64,000 bases of DNA from Azospirillum sp. TSO22-1. Its GTDB lineage: Bacteria > Pseudomonadota > Alphaproteobacteria > Azospirillales > Azospirillaceae. Both the position numbers and the translations under genes were made by a program. The stretch spans positions 1 through 64,000 of the forward strand of contig NZ_LGQZ01000065.1 in the NCBI RefSeq assembly GCF_003116015.1, read 5' to 3'. Shown here in pieces: positions 54,681 through 63,887 of this stretch. Position 1 is the first letter of the stretch, and the number at the start of each line of letters is the position of its first letter. The notes below the pieces were generated by a model. That model was not told the DNA's origin and made no database searches. It saw only the letters and a list, made by a program, of their open reading frames with translations.

Positions 54681-56177
54681 ATGGCATCAGCGACTCTGAC
54701 CCCAGGGGCCGCCCTGGGCAGCCAGCGGGTGTCGGAAGACGTCCGTTACTACGAAGACGTCATTCGGCTCTTCGTCATCGCGGCTGTGTTCTGGGGCGTC
54801 ATCGGCTTCCTCGCCGGTGTGTTCATCGCGCTCCAGCTCGCGTTTCCGGCCCTCAACCTCGGTCTGGAGTGGACCAGCTTCGGCCGTCTGCGGCCGGTGC
54901 ACACCTCGGCCGTGATCTTCGCCTTCGGCGGCAACGTCCTGTTCGCGACGTCGCTGTATTCGGTGCAGCGCACCAGCCGGCAGTTCCTGTTCGGCGGCGA
55001 GGGGCTGTCGAAGTTCATCTTCTGGAACTACAACATCTTCATCGTGCTGGCGGCGCTCTCCTACGTCCTGGGCTTCAGCCAGGGCAAGGAATACGCCGAG
55101 CCGGAGTGGATCCTCGACCTCTACCTGACGGTCATCTGGGTGATCTACGCCGTGGTATTCGTCGGCACGGTGATGACGCGCCGCGAGTCGCACATCTACG
55201 TCGCCAACTGGTTCTTCATGGCGTTCATCCTGACCGTCGCCGTGCTGCACCTGGGCAACAACGTCAACCTGCCCGTCTCGCTGTTCGGCATGAAGAGTTA
55301 CACCTTCGTGTCGGGCGTGCAGAGCGCCATGGTGCAGTGGTGGTACGGCCACAACGCGGTCGGCTTCTTCCTGACCGCCGGCTTCCTCGGCATCATGTAC
55401 TACTTCGTGCCGAAGCGCGCCGAGCGTCCGGTGTACTCGTACCGCCTGTCGATCGTGCACTTCTGGACCCTGATCTTCCTCTACATCTGGGCCGGCCCGC
55501 ACCACCTGCACTACACCGCGCTGCCGGACTGGGCGCAGACGCTGGGCATGACCTTCTCGGTCATGCTGTGGATGCCGTCCTGGGGCGGCATGATCAACGG
55601 CATCATGACCCTGTCGGGCGCCTGGGATAAGCTGCGCACCGACCCGGTCCTGCGCTTCATGGTCGCCTCGGTGGCCTTCTACGGCATGTCGACCTTCGAG
55701 GGTCCGTTGATGTCGGTGAAGGCGGTCAACGCGCTGTCGCACTACACCGACTGGACGGTCGGCCACGTGCACTCGGGCGCGCTGGGCTGGGTGGCCTTCA
55801 TCAGCTTCGGCGCCATCTACTTCCTGGTCCCGGTCCTGTGGAAGCGCCAGCAGCTCTACTCGCTGCGTCTGGTCAGCCTGCACTTCTGGACCGCCACCAT
55901 CGGCATCGTGCTGTACATCACCGCCATGTGGGTCTCCGGCATCATGCAGGGCCTGATGTGGCGCGCCTACGACAACCTCGGCTTCCTGCAGTACTCGTTC
56001 GTGGAGACGGTTGCCGCCATGCACCCGTTCTACGTGATCCGTGCGATGGGTGGCCTGCTGTTCGTCGCCGGTGCCCTGATCATGGTCTACAACCTGTGGC
56101 GCACGGCCAAGGGCGATGTCCGCATCGAGAAGCCCTACGTTTCGGCCCCGCACAAGACCGCCGTCGGCGCGGCCTGA
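54681..56177 (+). CDS. ccoN: cbb3-type cytochrome c oxidase subunit I
   Basis: A 498-residue catalytic subunit with about 12 membrane helices. Haem and copper ligands are in [27 protein letters not shown], the double histidine of [14 protein letters not shown] and [12 protein letters not shown]. It reduces O2 to water with high affinity and pumps protons across the inner membrane. First gene of ccoNOQP, with 18-, 15- and 3-base gaps to the next genes, and preceded by an FNR box. The ribosome site GGGAGAG lies about 8 bases before the ATG. Confidence 0.97.
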   Translation: MASATLTPGAALGSQRVSEDVRYYEDVIRLFVIAAVFWGVIGFLAGVFIALQLAFPALNLGLEWTSFGRLRPVHTSAVIFAFGGNVLFATSLYSVQRTSRQFLFGGEGLSKFIFWNYNIFIVLAALSYVLGFSQGKEYAEPEWILDLYLTVIWVIYAVVFVGTVMTRRESHIYVANWFFMAFILTVAVLHLGNNVNLPVSLFGMKSYTFVSGVQSAMVQWWYGHNAVGFFLTAGFLGIMYYFVPKRAERPVYSYRLSIVHFWTLIFLYIWAGPHHLHYTALPDWAQTLGMTFSVMLWMPSWGGMINGIMTLSGAWDKLRTDPVLRFMVASVAFYGMSTFEGPLMSVKAVNALSHYTDWTVGHVHSGALGWVAFISFGAIYFLVPVLWKRQQLYSLRLVSLHFWTATIGIVLYITAMWVSGIMQGLMWRAYDNLGFLQYSFVETVAAMHPFYVIRAMGGLLFVAGALIMVYNLWRTAKGDVRIEKPYVSAPHKTAVGAA

Positions 56178-56195
56178 GCCGAGAGGACCTGAGAT

Positions 56196-56945
56196 ATGGC
56201 TGAGGAAAAGAAGGGTTTTAGCCACGATACGATCGAGCGGAACACGCTCCTTCTCATCGTGCTCATCCTGATCACGGTGTCCATCGGCGGTCTGGTGCAG
56301 ATCGTCCCGCTGTTCACCATCGAATCGACCATCGAGAAGGTGGACGGGGTTCGTCCCTACACGCCGCTCGAGATGGCCGGCTTCAACATCTACATCCGCG
56401 AAGGCTGCTACAACTGCCACAGCCAGCAGATCCGTCCGTTCCGCGACGAGGTGGAGCGTTACGGCCACTACTCGCTGGCGGCGGAGAGCATGTACGACAA
56501 GCCGTTCCAGTGGAGCTCCAAGCGCACCGGTCCGGACCTGGCCCGCGTCGGCGGCAAGTACTCCAACGACTGGCAGGTCGCCCATCTGGTCAACCCGCGC
56601 GCCGTGGTGCCGGAGTCGATCATGCCGGGCTACGCCTGGATGAAGGACCGTCCGCTGAAGTTCGACGACGTCGCCGATCACTTCAAGACCCTGAAGGTCG
56701 TCGGCGTCCCGTACTCGGACGACCAGATCGCCAACGCCAAGGCCGACCTGGCCCTTCAGAAGAACCCGGACGCCGATTCCAAGGCGCTCGCGGCCTTCCA
56801 GAAGCGCTACCCGAAGGCCGTGGTGGCCAACTTCACGGGCAACAAGGACGTCACCGAAATGGACGCCCTGGTCGCCTACCTGCAGGTGCTCGGCACGCTG
56901 GTGGACTTCACCAAGTACCAGTCGCCCAAGCAGCTGCAGCAGTAA
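56196..56945 (+). CDS. ccoO: cbb3-type cytochrome c oxidase subunit II (mono-haem)
   Basis: A 249-residue membrane-anchored cytochrome c. The N-terminal helix ([20 protein letters not shown]) anchors the periplasmic domain, and one haem c site is GCYNCHSQQ (about residues 69-76). [13 protein letters not shown] and the late [13 protein letters not shown] are usual for CcoO. It passes electrons from CcoP to CcoN. Second gene of the operon. Confidence 0.96.
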   Translation: MAEEKKGFSHDTIERNTLLLIVLILITVSIGGLVQIVPLFTIESTIEKVDGVRPYTPLEMAGFNIYIREGCYNCHSQQIRPFRDEVERYGHYSLAAESMYDKPFQWSSKRTGPDLARVGGKYSNDWQVAHLVNPRAVVPESIMPGYAWMKDRPLKFDDVADHFKTLKVVGVPYSDDQIANAKADLALQKNPDADSKALAAFQKRYPKAVVANFTGNKDVTEMDALVAYLQVLGTLVDFTKYQSPKQLQQ

Positions 56946-56960
56946 GCGGCGGAGGAATCC

Positions 56961-57122
56961 ATGGACTTGGATTCGATCACGATTGCCCTGCGGTCCTTCT
57001 GGACGGTCTGGCTCGCCCTGTTGTTCACCGGAATCATCGTCTACGCGATGTGGCCGGGCAACCGCGGCAAGTTTGACCGGGCCGCCCAGATCCCGCTCAA
57101 GGAAGATGGCCAGGAGTTCTGA
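56961..57122 (+). CDS. ccoQ: cbb3-type cytochrome c oxidase small subunit
   Basis: A 53-residue protein, MDLDSITIALRSFWTVWLAL at the start, with one membrane helix (SFWTVWLALLFTGIIVYAMW) and a short charged tail ending KEDGQEF. CcoQ stabilises the oxidase, especially the CcoP interaction. GGAGGAA precedes the ATG and the stop is 3 bases before ccoP. Length and position are typical of FixQ/CcoQ. Confidence 0.93.
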   Translation: MDLDSITIALRSFWTVWLALLFTGIIVYAMWPGNRGKFDRAAQIPLKEDGQEF

Positions 57123-57125
57123 ACC

Positions 57126-58016
57126 ATGGCGCGCAACATCGAAAAGGACGCTCTCTCCGGCGTCGAGACCACCGGTCACGAGTGGGACGGCCTGAAGGAG
57201 CTGAACAACCCGCTGCCCAAGTGGTGGCTGTACATCTTCTACGTCTGCATCGCGTGGTCCATCGTGTACTACGTGCTGTATCCGGCCTGGCCGCTCGGCA
57301 AGACCTACACCAAGGGTCTGCTGGGCTGGTCGATGCGGCAGGAGATCGCCGACAACATGGCCGCGGCCAAGGCCGGCCAGGCCAAGTACCTGACGGCCAT
57401 CGCCGCCAAGTCGGTCGATGAGATCCAGAAGGACAAGGACCTGCTGTCGTTCGCCATGGCGGGCGGCCGTTCGGTCTTCAACGAGAACTGCGCCGCGTGC
57501 CACGGCGCCGGCGGCCAGGGTGCCAAGGGCTACCCGACGCTCGCCGACGACGTGTGGCTGTGGGGCGGCACCACCGCCGACATCTACAAGACCATCCAGC
57601 ACGGCATCCGCGCCGATGACGGCGACACCCGCGCCACGGTCGGCGTCGGCATGACCGCCTTCGGCAAGGACGGCATCCTGACGAAGGAGCAGGTCGACCA
57701 GGTGTCGGACTACATCCTGTCGCTCAACAAGAAGCCGGCCGACGCCGCCAAGGCCGCCGCGGGCGCCAAGGTGTTCGAGGAGAACTGCGTCGCCTGCCAC
57801 GGCGACAAGGCGCAGGGCTCGCTCGCCGCCGGCATCGACGTCGGTGCCCCGCCGCTGGTCCAGGCCAACTGGATCTACGGCGGCGACAAGGCCACGCTGG
57901 TCGAGACCATCGCGAACGGCCGCGCCGGCGTGATGCCCGCCTGGGCCAAGCGCCTGGACGACACCACGATCAAGCAGCTGGCCGTCTACGTCCACAACCT
58001 GGGCGGCGGCAAGTAA
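57126..58016 (+). CDS. ccoP: cbb3-type cytochrome c oxidase subunit III (di-haem)
   Basis: A 296-residue di-haem cytochrome c. The N-terminal motif HEWDGLKELNNPLPKWWLY precedes the single anchor helix (IFYVCIAWSIVYYVLYPAW). Two haem c sites are NENCAACHGAGG (Cys122, Cys125, His126) and EENCVACHGDKA (Cys221, Cys224, His225), with methionine ligands expected at GVGMTAFG and VMPAWAK. It receives electrons from soluble cytochrome c. Last structural gene, followed by a strong terminator. Confidence 0.97.
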   Translation: MARNIEKDALSGVETTGHEWDGLKELNNPLPKWWLYIFYVCIAWSIVYYVLYPAWPLGKTYTKGLLGWSMRQEIADNMAAAKAGQAKYLTAIAAKSVDEIQKDKDLLSFAMAGGRSVFNENCAACHGAGGQGAKGYPTLADDVWLWGGTTADIYKTIQHGIRADDGDTRATVGVGMTAFGKDGILTKEQVDQVSDYILSLNKKPADAAKAAAGAKVFEENCVACHGDKAQGSLAAGIDVGAPPLVQANWIYGGDKATLVETIANGRAGVMPAWAKRLDDTTIKQLAVYVHNLGGGK

Positions 58017-58043
58017 GCCAAGGCCTAGGGCTGTGAAGGACTG

Positions 58044-58077
58044 GTGCCGGGGAGGCGACTCCCCGGCACTTTTCTTT
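58044..58077 (+). terminator. Rho-independent terminator after ccoP
   Basis: A perfect 11-bp stem GTGCCGGGGAG/CTCCCCGGCAC closed by a GCGA tetraloop and followed by TTTTCTTTT. It separates ccoNOQP from ccoGHIS. Confidence 0.92.
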
Positions 58078-58126
58078 TGCGGGCAATGGTTTAGGTGCGT
58101 TGGAGGCGTTCCTAAACCTCTCCTGG

Positions 58127-58236
58127 CCGTCATCCCCGCGAAGGCGGGGATCCAGGATGAGCCCCGATCAGGGGCGATGTGAGTCATGTGGCTCGCGGAC
58201 GCGAGCGCTGGATCCCCGCCTTCGCGGGGATGACGG
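58127..58236 (+). repeat. 110-bp palindromic intergenic element, copy C
   Basis: Arms CCGTCATCCCCGCGAAGGCG and its complement enclose ATGTGAGTCATGTG and GCTCGCG-GA-CGCGAGC. It has the same orientation as copy B at 20351. It lies between the ccoP terminator and the FNR box of ccoG. This 392-base gap holds only the terminator, this element and the box. Confidence 0.92.
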
Positions 58237-58279
58237 TGAAGAAGGTTCGCGGTCGTATGCGCCCGACCCCCCGGAAAAA

Positions 58280-58293
58280 TTGACGCGCGTCAA
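58280..58293 (+). promoter_or_regulatory. FNR-type box upstream of ccoGHIS
   Basis: TTGACGCGCGTCAA, a perfect palindrome matching the FNR consensus except for C and G at the fifth and tenth positions. It lies 116 bases before the proposed ccoG start. A second half-site-like TTGATTCAA follows at about 58303. Confidence 0.75.
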
Positions 58294-58408
58294 GGGGAGT
58301 GGTTGATTCAACGCAATGCCCCTGCGACGTTCCGCCGCCATAGTCGCAGCGCGGGCCCGGCCCATGTCGGCTGCGGCACCCGCAAAACAAAAAAGTGCAG
58401 GCATCCTC

Positions 58409-59929
58409 ATGAGCACGGCCACCGAACCGCCCGCCGCACCGGCGTCGGCGCAGGACCCGGTCCAGACTCCGCCCGGCACGCCGGCGCGGCCGCCGCGCCG
58501 CACCGCCAAGTCGCTGTACGCCAAGCACGACAAGGTCTATCCGAAGTCGGTCGCCGGTCCGTTCCGCACCATCAAATGGGCGGCGCTGGTGGTCCTGCTC
58601 GGCATCTACTACGTGCTGCCGTGGGTGCGCTGGGACCGCGGGCCGAACGCGCCGGACCAGGCGGTGCTGCTCGACATCGAGGCCCGCCGCTTCTACCTGT
58701 TCTTCGTCGAGCTGTGGCCGCAGCAGATCTACTATCTGACCGGCGCATTGATCCTCGCCGCGCTCGGCCTGTTCCTCGCCACCTCGCTGGCCGGCCGCGT
58801 CTGGTGCGGCTACGCCTGCCCGCAGACGGTGTGGACCGACCTCTTCCTGTGGGTCGAGCGGCTGACCGAGGGCGAGCGCAACGAGCGCATCCGCCTCGAC
58901 CAGGGCAAGTGGTCCTTCACCAAGCTGCGCCGCAAGGCGACGAAGAACGCCGTCTGGCTGCTGATCTCCGCCGCCACCGGTGGCGCCTGGATCTTCTACT
59001 TCACCGACGCGCCGACGCTGCTGCGCGACATCCTGCACTTCCAGGCGTCGGCCACCGCGCTGGGCTTCATCGGCCTGTTCACCGGCACCACCTACCTGCT
59101 GGCCGGCTTCGCGCGCGAGCAGGTCTGCTGCTACATGTGCCCGTGGCCGCGCTTCCAGTCGGCGATGCTCGACGAGGACAGCCTGATCGTCACCTACGAG
59201 GACTGGCGCGGCGAGGGCCGCGGGCCCCTGCGCAAGTCGCAGTCCTGGGACGAGCGCCAGGCCGAGGGGTTGGGGGACTGCATCGACTGCTTCAACTGCG
59301 TCCAGGTCTGCCCGGTCGGCATCGACATCCGCGACGGCCTGCAGATGCAGTGCATCGGCTGCGGCCTGTGCATCGACGCCTGCGACGACATCATGACGAA
59401 GATCGACCGGCCGAAGGGGCTGGTCAAGTTCGACACCCAGACCAACCAGATCGCCGTCGCCACCACCGGCACGCCGGCCAAGTACCGGCTGCTGCGCCCG
59501 CGCACGCTGATCTACTCGCTGATGATGGTGGTGCTCGCCGGCCTGATCGCTGCCGGCCTGCTGCTGCGCCCGGGGCTGGACATCACCGTGCTGCGCGACC
59601 GCGCGCCGCTGTTCGCGGTGCTGTCCGACGGCTCGGTCCGCAACGCCTACACCTTCAAGATCGCCAACATGACGCGCGACCCGCGCGACTACACCCTGAC
59701 CGTCGAGGGGGTGGCCGACGCCACCATGTTCACCGCCGGCGAACGGCAGGATCCGGTGACCTCGCTGCGCCTCGCCGCGGCGCCGGACACGGTGTCCACC
59801 TATCGAATCCTGGTGACCGTGCCCAGCCCGCGTTTGAAAGACGCCTCGACGCCGCTTACCTTCAGACTAACCTCGGCCAATGGTGAGACCGCCAAACGGG
59901 ATACGGTCTTCATGGGCCCCGGCAACTAG
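58409..59929 (+). CDS. ccoG: Cytochrome c oxidase accessory protein CcoG (FixG)
   Basis: A 506-residue membrane iron-sulfur protein. Its helices include AALVVLLGIYYVLPWVRW, IYYLTGALILAALGLFLATS and TLIYSLMMVVLAGLIAAGLL. Two cysteine-rich clusters, DCIDCFNCVQVCPVGID and QCIGCGLCIDACDD, bind two [4Fe-4S] centres. WCGYACPQTVWTD and CCYMCPWPRFQS are further conserved cysteine motifs of FixG. The C-terminal domain (about 400-506) is an Ig-like periplasmic fold. CcoG reduces Cu(II) for delivery to the oxidase. The ATG at MSTATEPPAAP was chosen; upstream starts at 58364 and 58316 are possible but lack ribosome sites. Confidence 0.93.
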   Translation: MSTATEPPAAPASAQDPVQTPPGTPARPPRRTAKSLYAKHDKVYPKSVAGPFRTIKWAALVVLLGIYYVLPWVRWDRGPNAPDQAVLLDIEARRFYLFFVELWPQQIYYLTGALILAALGLFLATSLAGRVWCGYACPQTVWTDLFLWVERLTEGERNERIRLDQGKWSFTKLRRKATKNAVWLLISAATGGAWIFYFTDAPTLLRDILHFQASATALGFIGLFTGTTYLLAGFAREQVCCYMCPWPRFQSAMLDEDSLIVTYEDWRGEGRGPLRKSQSWDERQAEGLGDCIDCFNCVQVCPVGIDIRDGLQMQCIGCGLCIDACDDIMTKIDRPKGLVKFDTQTNQIAVATTGTPAKYRLLRPRTLIYSLMMVVLAGLIAAGLLLRPGLDITVLRDRAPLFAVLSDGSVRNAYTFKIANMTRDPRDYTLTVEGVADATMFTAGERQDPVTSLRLAAAPDTVSTYRILVTVPSPRLKDASTPLTFRLTSANGETAKRDTVFMGPGN

Positions 59930-59953
59930 CGCCCCTTGGGAGAGCAGGAAACG

Positions 59954-60469
59954 ATGAGCATGACGACCGACGCCGCCAACCGCGTGTCGCGTTCGGGGCT
60001 GCGCCCCGGCTGGTACATCCCCCTCTTCTTCTTCGCCTTCTTCGGCGTGGTGATCGCGGTGAACGGGGCGATGATCTACTTCGCCACCTCCACCTTCAAC
60101 GGGCTGGAGACCGAGGATCACTTCATCAAGGGCATCAAGTACAACCAGGACCTCGCCGGCGCCAAGGCGCAGGCGGAGCGCGCCTGGAAGGTCGACCTCG
60201 CCTTCGACTCGCCGGAGCCCGGCAAGGGCAAGGTGACGCTCAACCTGCACGACAAGCATGGCAACCTGCTGAAGGACGCCAAGGTGCGGATGAAGTTCAT
60301 CCGCCCGACCATGCAGGGCTACGACCGCACCATCACGCCCGAGTACGCCGGCGACGGCCGCTACGTGGCGGCGCTCGACCTGCCGCTGCCGGGCATCTGG
60401 GACGTGCGTCTGGTCATCGAGCACGCCACCGGCGACTACCAGGACCAGCAGCGCGTCTTCGTCAAGTAA
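59954..60469 (+). CDS. ccoH: Oxidase assembly protein FixH/CcoH
   Basis: A 171-residue FixH-family protein. One membrane helix near the N-terminus (WYIPLFFFAFFGVVIAVNGA), the conserved MIYFATSTFNGLETEDHFIKG, then a periplasmic immunoglobulin-like domain with KVTLNLHDKHGNLLKDAKVR and PLPGIWDVRLVIEH. It helps assemble or stabilise the cbb3 complex. The ribosome site AGGAAACG precedes the chosen ATG. It lies 24 bases after ccoG and 12 bases before ccoI. Confidence 0.92.
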   Translation: MSMTTDAANRVSRSGLRPGWYIPLFFFAFFGVVIAVNGAMIYFATSTFNGLETEDHFIKGIKYNQDLAGAKAQAERAWKVDLAFDSPEPGKGKVTLNLHDKHGNLLKDAKVRMKFIRPTMQGYDRTITPEYAGDGRYVAALDLPLPGIWDVRLVIEHATGDYQDQQRVFVK

Positions 60470-60481
60470 CCGGGTCCCGTC

Positions 60482-62932
60482 ATGTCCGTCTGTCTCCACT
60501 GCGGGCAGGAGATCCCTGCCGGCGCGGAGCCCGTATCCAGCGACCAAACGGGCCCCTTCTGCTGCTCCGGCTGCGAAGCCGCGTACGACCTCGTGCGCGG
60601 CCTCGGGCTGGAACGCTATTACGAGCGGCGCAGCGTCGATCCGCAGGCCCGCCCGCTGCGCCCGGAGTCCGACGCCCCGGCGGTGGACTTCGCCCCGCAC
60701 GCCAAGCCGGGCGCGGACGGCACGGCGACTCTGCACCTGATGGTGGACGGGCTGCACTGCGCCGCCTGCGTCTGGCTGATCGAGACGGCGCTGGCCCGCA
60801 CCGCCGGCGTGACCTACGCGCGTCTCAACATGACGACGCGCCGGCTGACCATCACCTGGCGCACGGCGGAGACCGACGCCAACACGGCGGTCGACACCAT
60901 CACCCGCCTCGGCTACCGCGCCGTGCCCTTCGATCCCGAGCGGCTGGGCAGCGACCAGCTGAAGACCGAGAAGGAACTGCTGCGCTCCATGGCGGTCGCC
61001 GGCTTCGCCGCCGGCAACATCATGCTGTTCTCGGTCTCCGTGTGGTCCGGCTACAACGACATGGGCACGGCCACGCGCGACCTGATGCACTGGCTGTCCG
61101 CCCTGATCGGCCTGCCGGCCATCGCCTACGCCGTGCGGCCCTTCGCCCGCTCGGCGCTGGGTGCCTTGAAGCGCGGCCGCACCAACATGGACGTGCCGAT
61201 CACCATCGGCGTCACGCTCACCGCCGCGATGAGCCTGTTCGAGACCACGCAGAGCGGTCTCCACGCTTATTTCGACGGCGCAACGATGCTGCTGTTCTTC
61301 CTGCTGATCGGGCGCTACCTGGACCAGCGGGCGCGCGGCCGGGCGCGCTCGGCGGCCGAGCAGTTGATCGGCCTGCGCGCCACCCAGGTCACCGTGCTCC
61401 AGCCCGACGGCCGCTCGCTCATCGTGCCGCCGGAGCAGGTCACGCCCGGCGCCACCGTGCTGATCGCCACCGGCGAGCGCGTGCCCGTCGACGGCCGCGT
61501 GTCGGACGGCGTCTCCGACCTCGACACCGGCCTGATCACCGGGGAGAGCGTGCCGACCACCGTCCGCTCCGGTGACCAGGTGTTCGCCGGCGTGCTGAAC
61601 CTTTCCGCCCCGCTGCGCCTGACCGTCACCGCGGTGGGCGAGGGCACGCTGCTGGCCGAGATCGTCCGCCTGATGGAGGTCGCCGAGCAGGGCCGCGCCA
61701 AGTACGTCGCCATAGCCGACCGGGTGTCGCGCCTGTACGCGCCGGTGGTGCACGTGTCGGCGCTGGCGACCTTCCTCGGCTGGATGCTCCTGATGGGCGC
61801 CACGTGGCAGGATGCGCTGATGAACGCGGTGGCGGTGCTGATCATCACCTGCCCGTGCGCCCTGGCGCTGGCGGTGCCGGTGGTGCAGGTGATCGCGTCC
61901 GGCCGCTTGATGCGCCAGGGCATCCTCCTGAAGACCGCCACCGCGCTGGAGCGGCTGGCCGGAGTCGACGCCGTGGTGTTCGACAAGACCGGCACGCTGA
62001 CCGAGGGGCGGCCGGTGCCGCAGCTCGACGGCCTCGACCCGCACGCGCTGCGCGCCGCGGCGGCGCTGGCCGGGGCCAGCAAGCATCCGCTGGCCCGCGC
62101 CCTGGTGCGCGCCGTGCCGAACGTTCCGGTGGCGGAAGGGGTGCGCGAGATCCCCGGCGCCGGCCTCGCCATCGACACGCCCGACGGCGAGGTCCGCCTC
62201 GGCAGCCGCCGCTTCACCGGCGCGCCGGATCCCACGGAGGAGGCCCCCGGCCCCGAGCTGTGGCTGGCCCGCCCGGGGCAGCCGCACCTGCGCATCACCT
62301 TCCTCGACGCGCCGCGCGCCGACGCCGCGGCGGTGGTGGCCGCGCTGAGGGCGCAGGGCAAGGCCGTCAGCCTGCTGTCCGGCGACCGCCGCGCCGCCGT
62401 CGCCGCGGTGGCGCGGAGCCTGGGCATCGACGACTGGAAGGCGGAGCAGACGCCGGCCGACAAGGCCGCAGCGCTGCACGCGCTGGTGGACCAGGGCCGC
62501 ACCGTGATGATGGTCGGCGACGGCCTGAACGACGCGCCGGCGTTGGCCGCCGCCTCGGTCTCGATGTCGCCGTCCACCGCGGTGGACGTCAGCCAGACCG
62601 CCGCCGACGTGGTGTTCCAGGGCCGCCGGCTGGCGCCGATCACCGAGGCGCTGTTCGTCGCCCGCCGTTCCGGTGCGCTGGTGCGCCAGAATTTCGCCAT
62701 CGCGCTGGTCTACAACCTGTTCGCCGTGCCTCTGGCCGTGTGCGGCCTGTTGACCCCGCTGATCGCCGCCTTGGCGATGTCGTCGTCCTCGCTTATCGTC
62801 ATCGCCAACGCGCTGCGGCTGGCCCGCACCCGTCGGCCGGGAGACCTGAACCATGACCGAGCTTCTGTACATGATCGCGGCGGCGCTCAGCCTGGGCGGC
62901 CTGGGGCTGATCGCGTTCCTGTGGGCTCTTAA
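60482..62932 (+). CDS. ccoI: Copper-exporting P-type ATPase CcoI (FixI)
   Basis: An 816-residue P1B-type ATPase supplying copper for the oxidase. The N-terminus has two cysteine-rich patches (CLHCGQE; FCCSGCEAAYDLV) and a heavy-metal-binding domain with GLHCAACVWLI (Cys93, Cys96). The transport motif CPC is at Cys457-Cys459 (IITCPCALALAVP), the phosphorylated Asp501 is in DKTGTLTEG, and GDGLNDAPAL is present. Six to eight helices are visible. The last 27 codons overlap ccoS in another frame, so the C-terminal tail after LARTRRPGD is not family-typical. Confidence 0.94.
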   Translation: MSVCLHCGQEIPAGAEPVSSDQTGPFCCSGCEAAYDLVRGLGLERYYERRSVDPQARPLRPESDAPAVDFAPHAKPGADGTATLHLMVDGLHCAACVWLIETALARTAGVTYARLNMTTRRLTITWRTAETDANTAVDTITRLGYRAVPFDPERLGSDQLKTEKELLRSMAVAGFAAGNIMLFSVSVWSGYNDMGTATRDLMHWLSALIGLPAIAYAVRPFARSALGALKRGRTNMDVPITIGVTLTAAMSLFETTQSGLHAYFDGATMLLFFLLIGRYLDQRARGRARSAAEQLIGLRATQVTVLQPDGRSLIVPPEQVTPGATVLIATGERVPVDGRVSDGVSDLDTGLITGESVPTTVRSGDQVFAGVLNLSAPLRLTVTAVGEGTLLAEIVRLMEVAEQGRAKYVAIADRVSRLYAPVVHVSALATFLGWMLLMGATWQDALMNAVAVLIITCPCALALAVPVVQVIASGRLMRQGILLKTATALERLAGVDAVVFDKTGTLTEGRPVPQLDGLDPHALRAAAALAGASKHPLARALVRAVPNVPVAEGVREIPGAGLAIDTPDGEVRLGSRRFTGAPDPTEEAPGPELWLARPGQPHLRITFLDAPRADAAAVVAALRAQGKAVSLLSGDRRAAVAAVARSLGIDDWKAEQTPADKAAALHALVDQGRTVMMVGDGLNDAPALAAASVSMSPSTAVDVSQTAADVVFQGRRLAPITEALFVARRSGALVRQNFAIALVYNLFAVPLAVCGLLTPLIAALAMSSSSLIVIANALRLARTRRPGDLNHDRASVHDRGGAQPGRPGADRVPVGS

Positions 62933-63020
62933 GTCCGGCCAGTTCGACGACCTGGACGGCGCCGCCAACCGCATCCTGTTCGACGACGAGCCCCCGCCGC
63001 CCTCCTCCGAACGGCGCTGA
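62853..63020 (+). CDS. ccoS: Oxidase maturation protein CcoS (FixS)
   Basis: A 55-residue protein, MTELLYMIAAALSLGGLGLI at the start, with one membrane helix, then AFLWALKSGQFDDLDGAANR and ILFDDEPPP. The SGQFDDLDGAA motif is characteristic of CcoS, which is needed to insert cofactors into CcoN. Its ATG lies inside ccoI, giving an 80-base overlap in a different frame. GGGAGA precedes the start. It is the last gene of ccoGHIS. Confidence 0.95.
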   Translation: MTELLYMIAAALSLGGLGLIAFLWALKSGQFDDLDGAANRILFDDEPPPPSSERR

Positions 63021-63047
63021 CAGGGCACGGCGATTGCGCGCCCAGAA

Positions 63048-63086
63048 AATCCCACGCTGTGAGTAAGGTTGCGAAGTCGTGGGATT
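63048..63086. promoter_or_regulatory. Inverted repeat upstream of the FNR-type gene
   Basis: AATCCCACG and CGTGGGATT, separated by 21 bases, form perfect 9-base arms that can be extended by CAG/CTG if two A bases bulge. It lies 43-81 bases before the FNR-type gene start. It does not match an FNR box. It may be an operator or an mRNA hairpin. Confidence 0.45.
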
Positions 63087-63128
63087 CTGCCCATGATGAG
63101 GGCTTGGGACGGTTAGGGCCGAGTTGCC

Positions 63129-63866
63129 ATGCCTCCGTTTGATCTGAGCCGGCCCCGCGACACCGCGGCGGCATCCGACATGAACCCCTGCGGGGCGTGC
63201 CCCGTCCGGAGTCTGACCGTCTGCGCCGCGCTCGATCCCGAGGAACTGCGTCGTCTCGCCGAGATCCTGCAGACCATCCGCGTCGAGGCCAACCACACCC
63301 TCTTCTCCGAGGGCGAGGCCGCCGACGCGCTCTACAACGTCACCTCGGGCACGGTGAAGCTGTACAAGCTGCTGCCCGACGGCCGCCGGCAGATCACCGG
63401 CTTCCTGATGACCGGCGACTTCCTCGGCCTCGCGGTGAACGAGAGCTACGCCTACACGGCGGAGACGGTGACCAGCGGCTCCGTCTGCAAGTTCCCGCGG
63501 CGCAAGATCGACGCGCTGATGGACGAGTTCCCGAAGATGCAGCGCCGGCTGTTCTCCATGGCGTCGAACGAGCTGGCGGCGGCGCAGGACCAGATGCTGC
63601 TGCTGGGCCGCAAGACGGCGAAGGAGAAGATCTGCTCCTTCCTGCTGATGCTGTCGCAGCGCGCGGCGCGCCGCGGCCACAAGGAGAACCCGGTCTACGT
63701 GCCGATGAGCCGCGCCGACATCGCCGACTACCTGGGCCTGACGACGGAGACGGTCAGCCGCACCTTCACCCAGCTGAAGACCGCCGGCGCGATCTCGTTG
63801 CAGGAAGGCAACAAGGTGATGATCGCCGACATGGACGCCATCTACGACATGGCCGAGGGCTGCTGA
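63129..63866 (+). CDS. fnrN: FNR-type oxygen-responsive transcription regulator
   Basis: A 245-residue Crp/Fnr protein. Three N-terminal cysteines (Cys21, Cys24, Cys32 in PCGACPVRSLTVC) and Cys120 (SGSVCKF) make the four [4Fe-4S] ligands of oxygen-sensing FNR. The cyclic-nucleotide-like beta barrel spans about 45-140, and the recognition helix is YLGLTTETVSRTFTQLK with the ETVSR pattern that reads TTGAT half-sites. Under low oxygen it should activate genes with FNR boxes, of which two precede the cco operons here. The symbol follows FnrN of related bacteria; FixK would lack the cysteines. Confidence 0.87.
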   Translation: MPPFDLSRPRDTAAASDMNPCGACPVRSLTVCAALDPEELRRLAEILQTIRVEANHTLFSEGEAADALYNVTSGTVKLYKLLPDGRRQITGFLMTGDFLGLAVNESYAYTAETVTSGSVCKFPRRKIDALMDEFPKMQRRLFSMASNELAAAQDQMLLLGRKTAKEKICSFLLMLSQRAARRGHKENPVYVPMSRADIADYLGLTTETVSRTFTQLKTAGAISLQEGNKVMIADMDAIYDMAEGC

Positions 63867-63887
63867 AGCTCACGCGGAGCGACCGCC

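Noticed and set aside
54687..58187. Very long open frame (over 1100 codons) on the minus strand opposite ccoNOQP
   Set aside because: It is antisense to four well-recognised genes, has no family character and is rich in Arg, Gly, His and Gln, as expected of the mirror frame of G+C-rich coding sequence.
59867..63094. Open frame of over 1000 codons on the minus strand opposite ccoGHIS
   Set aside because: Same reasoning: it mirrors ccoH and ccoI, whose motifs are unmistakable, and shows no domain of its own.
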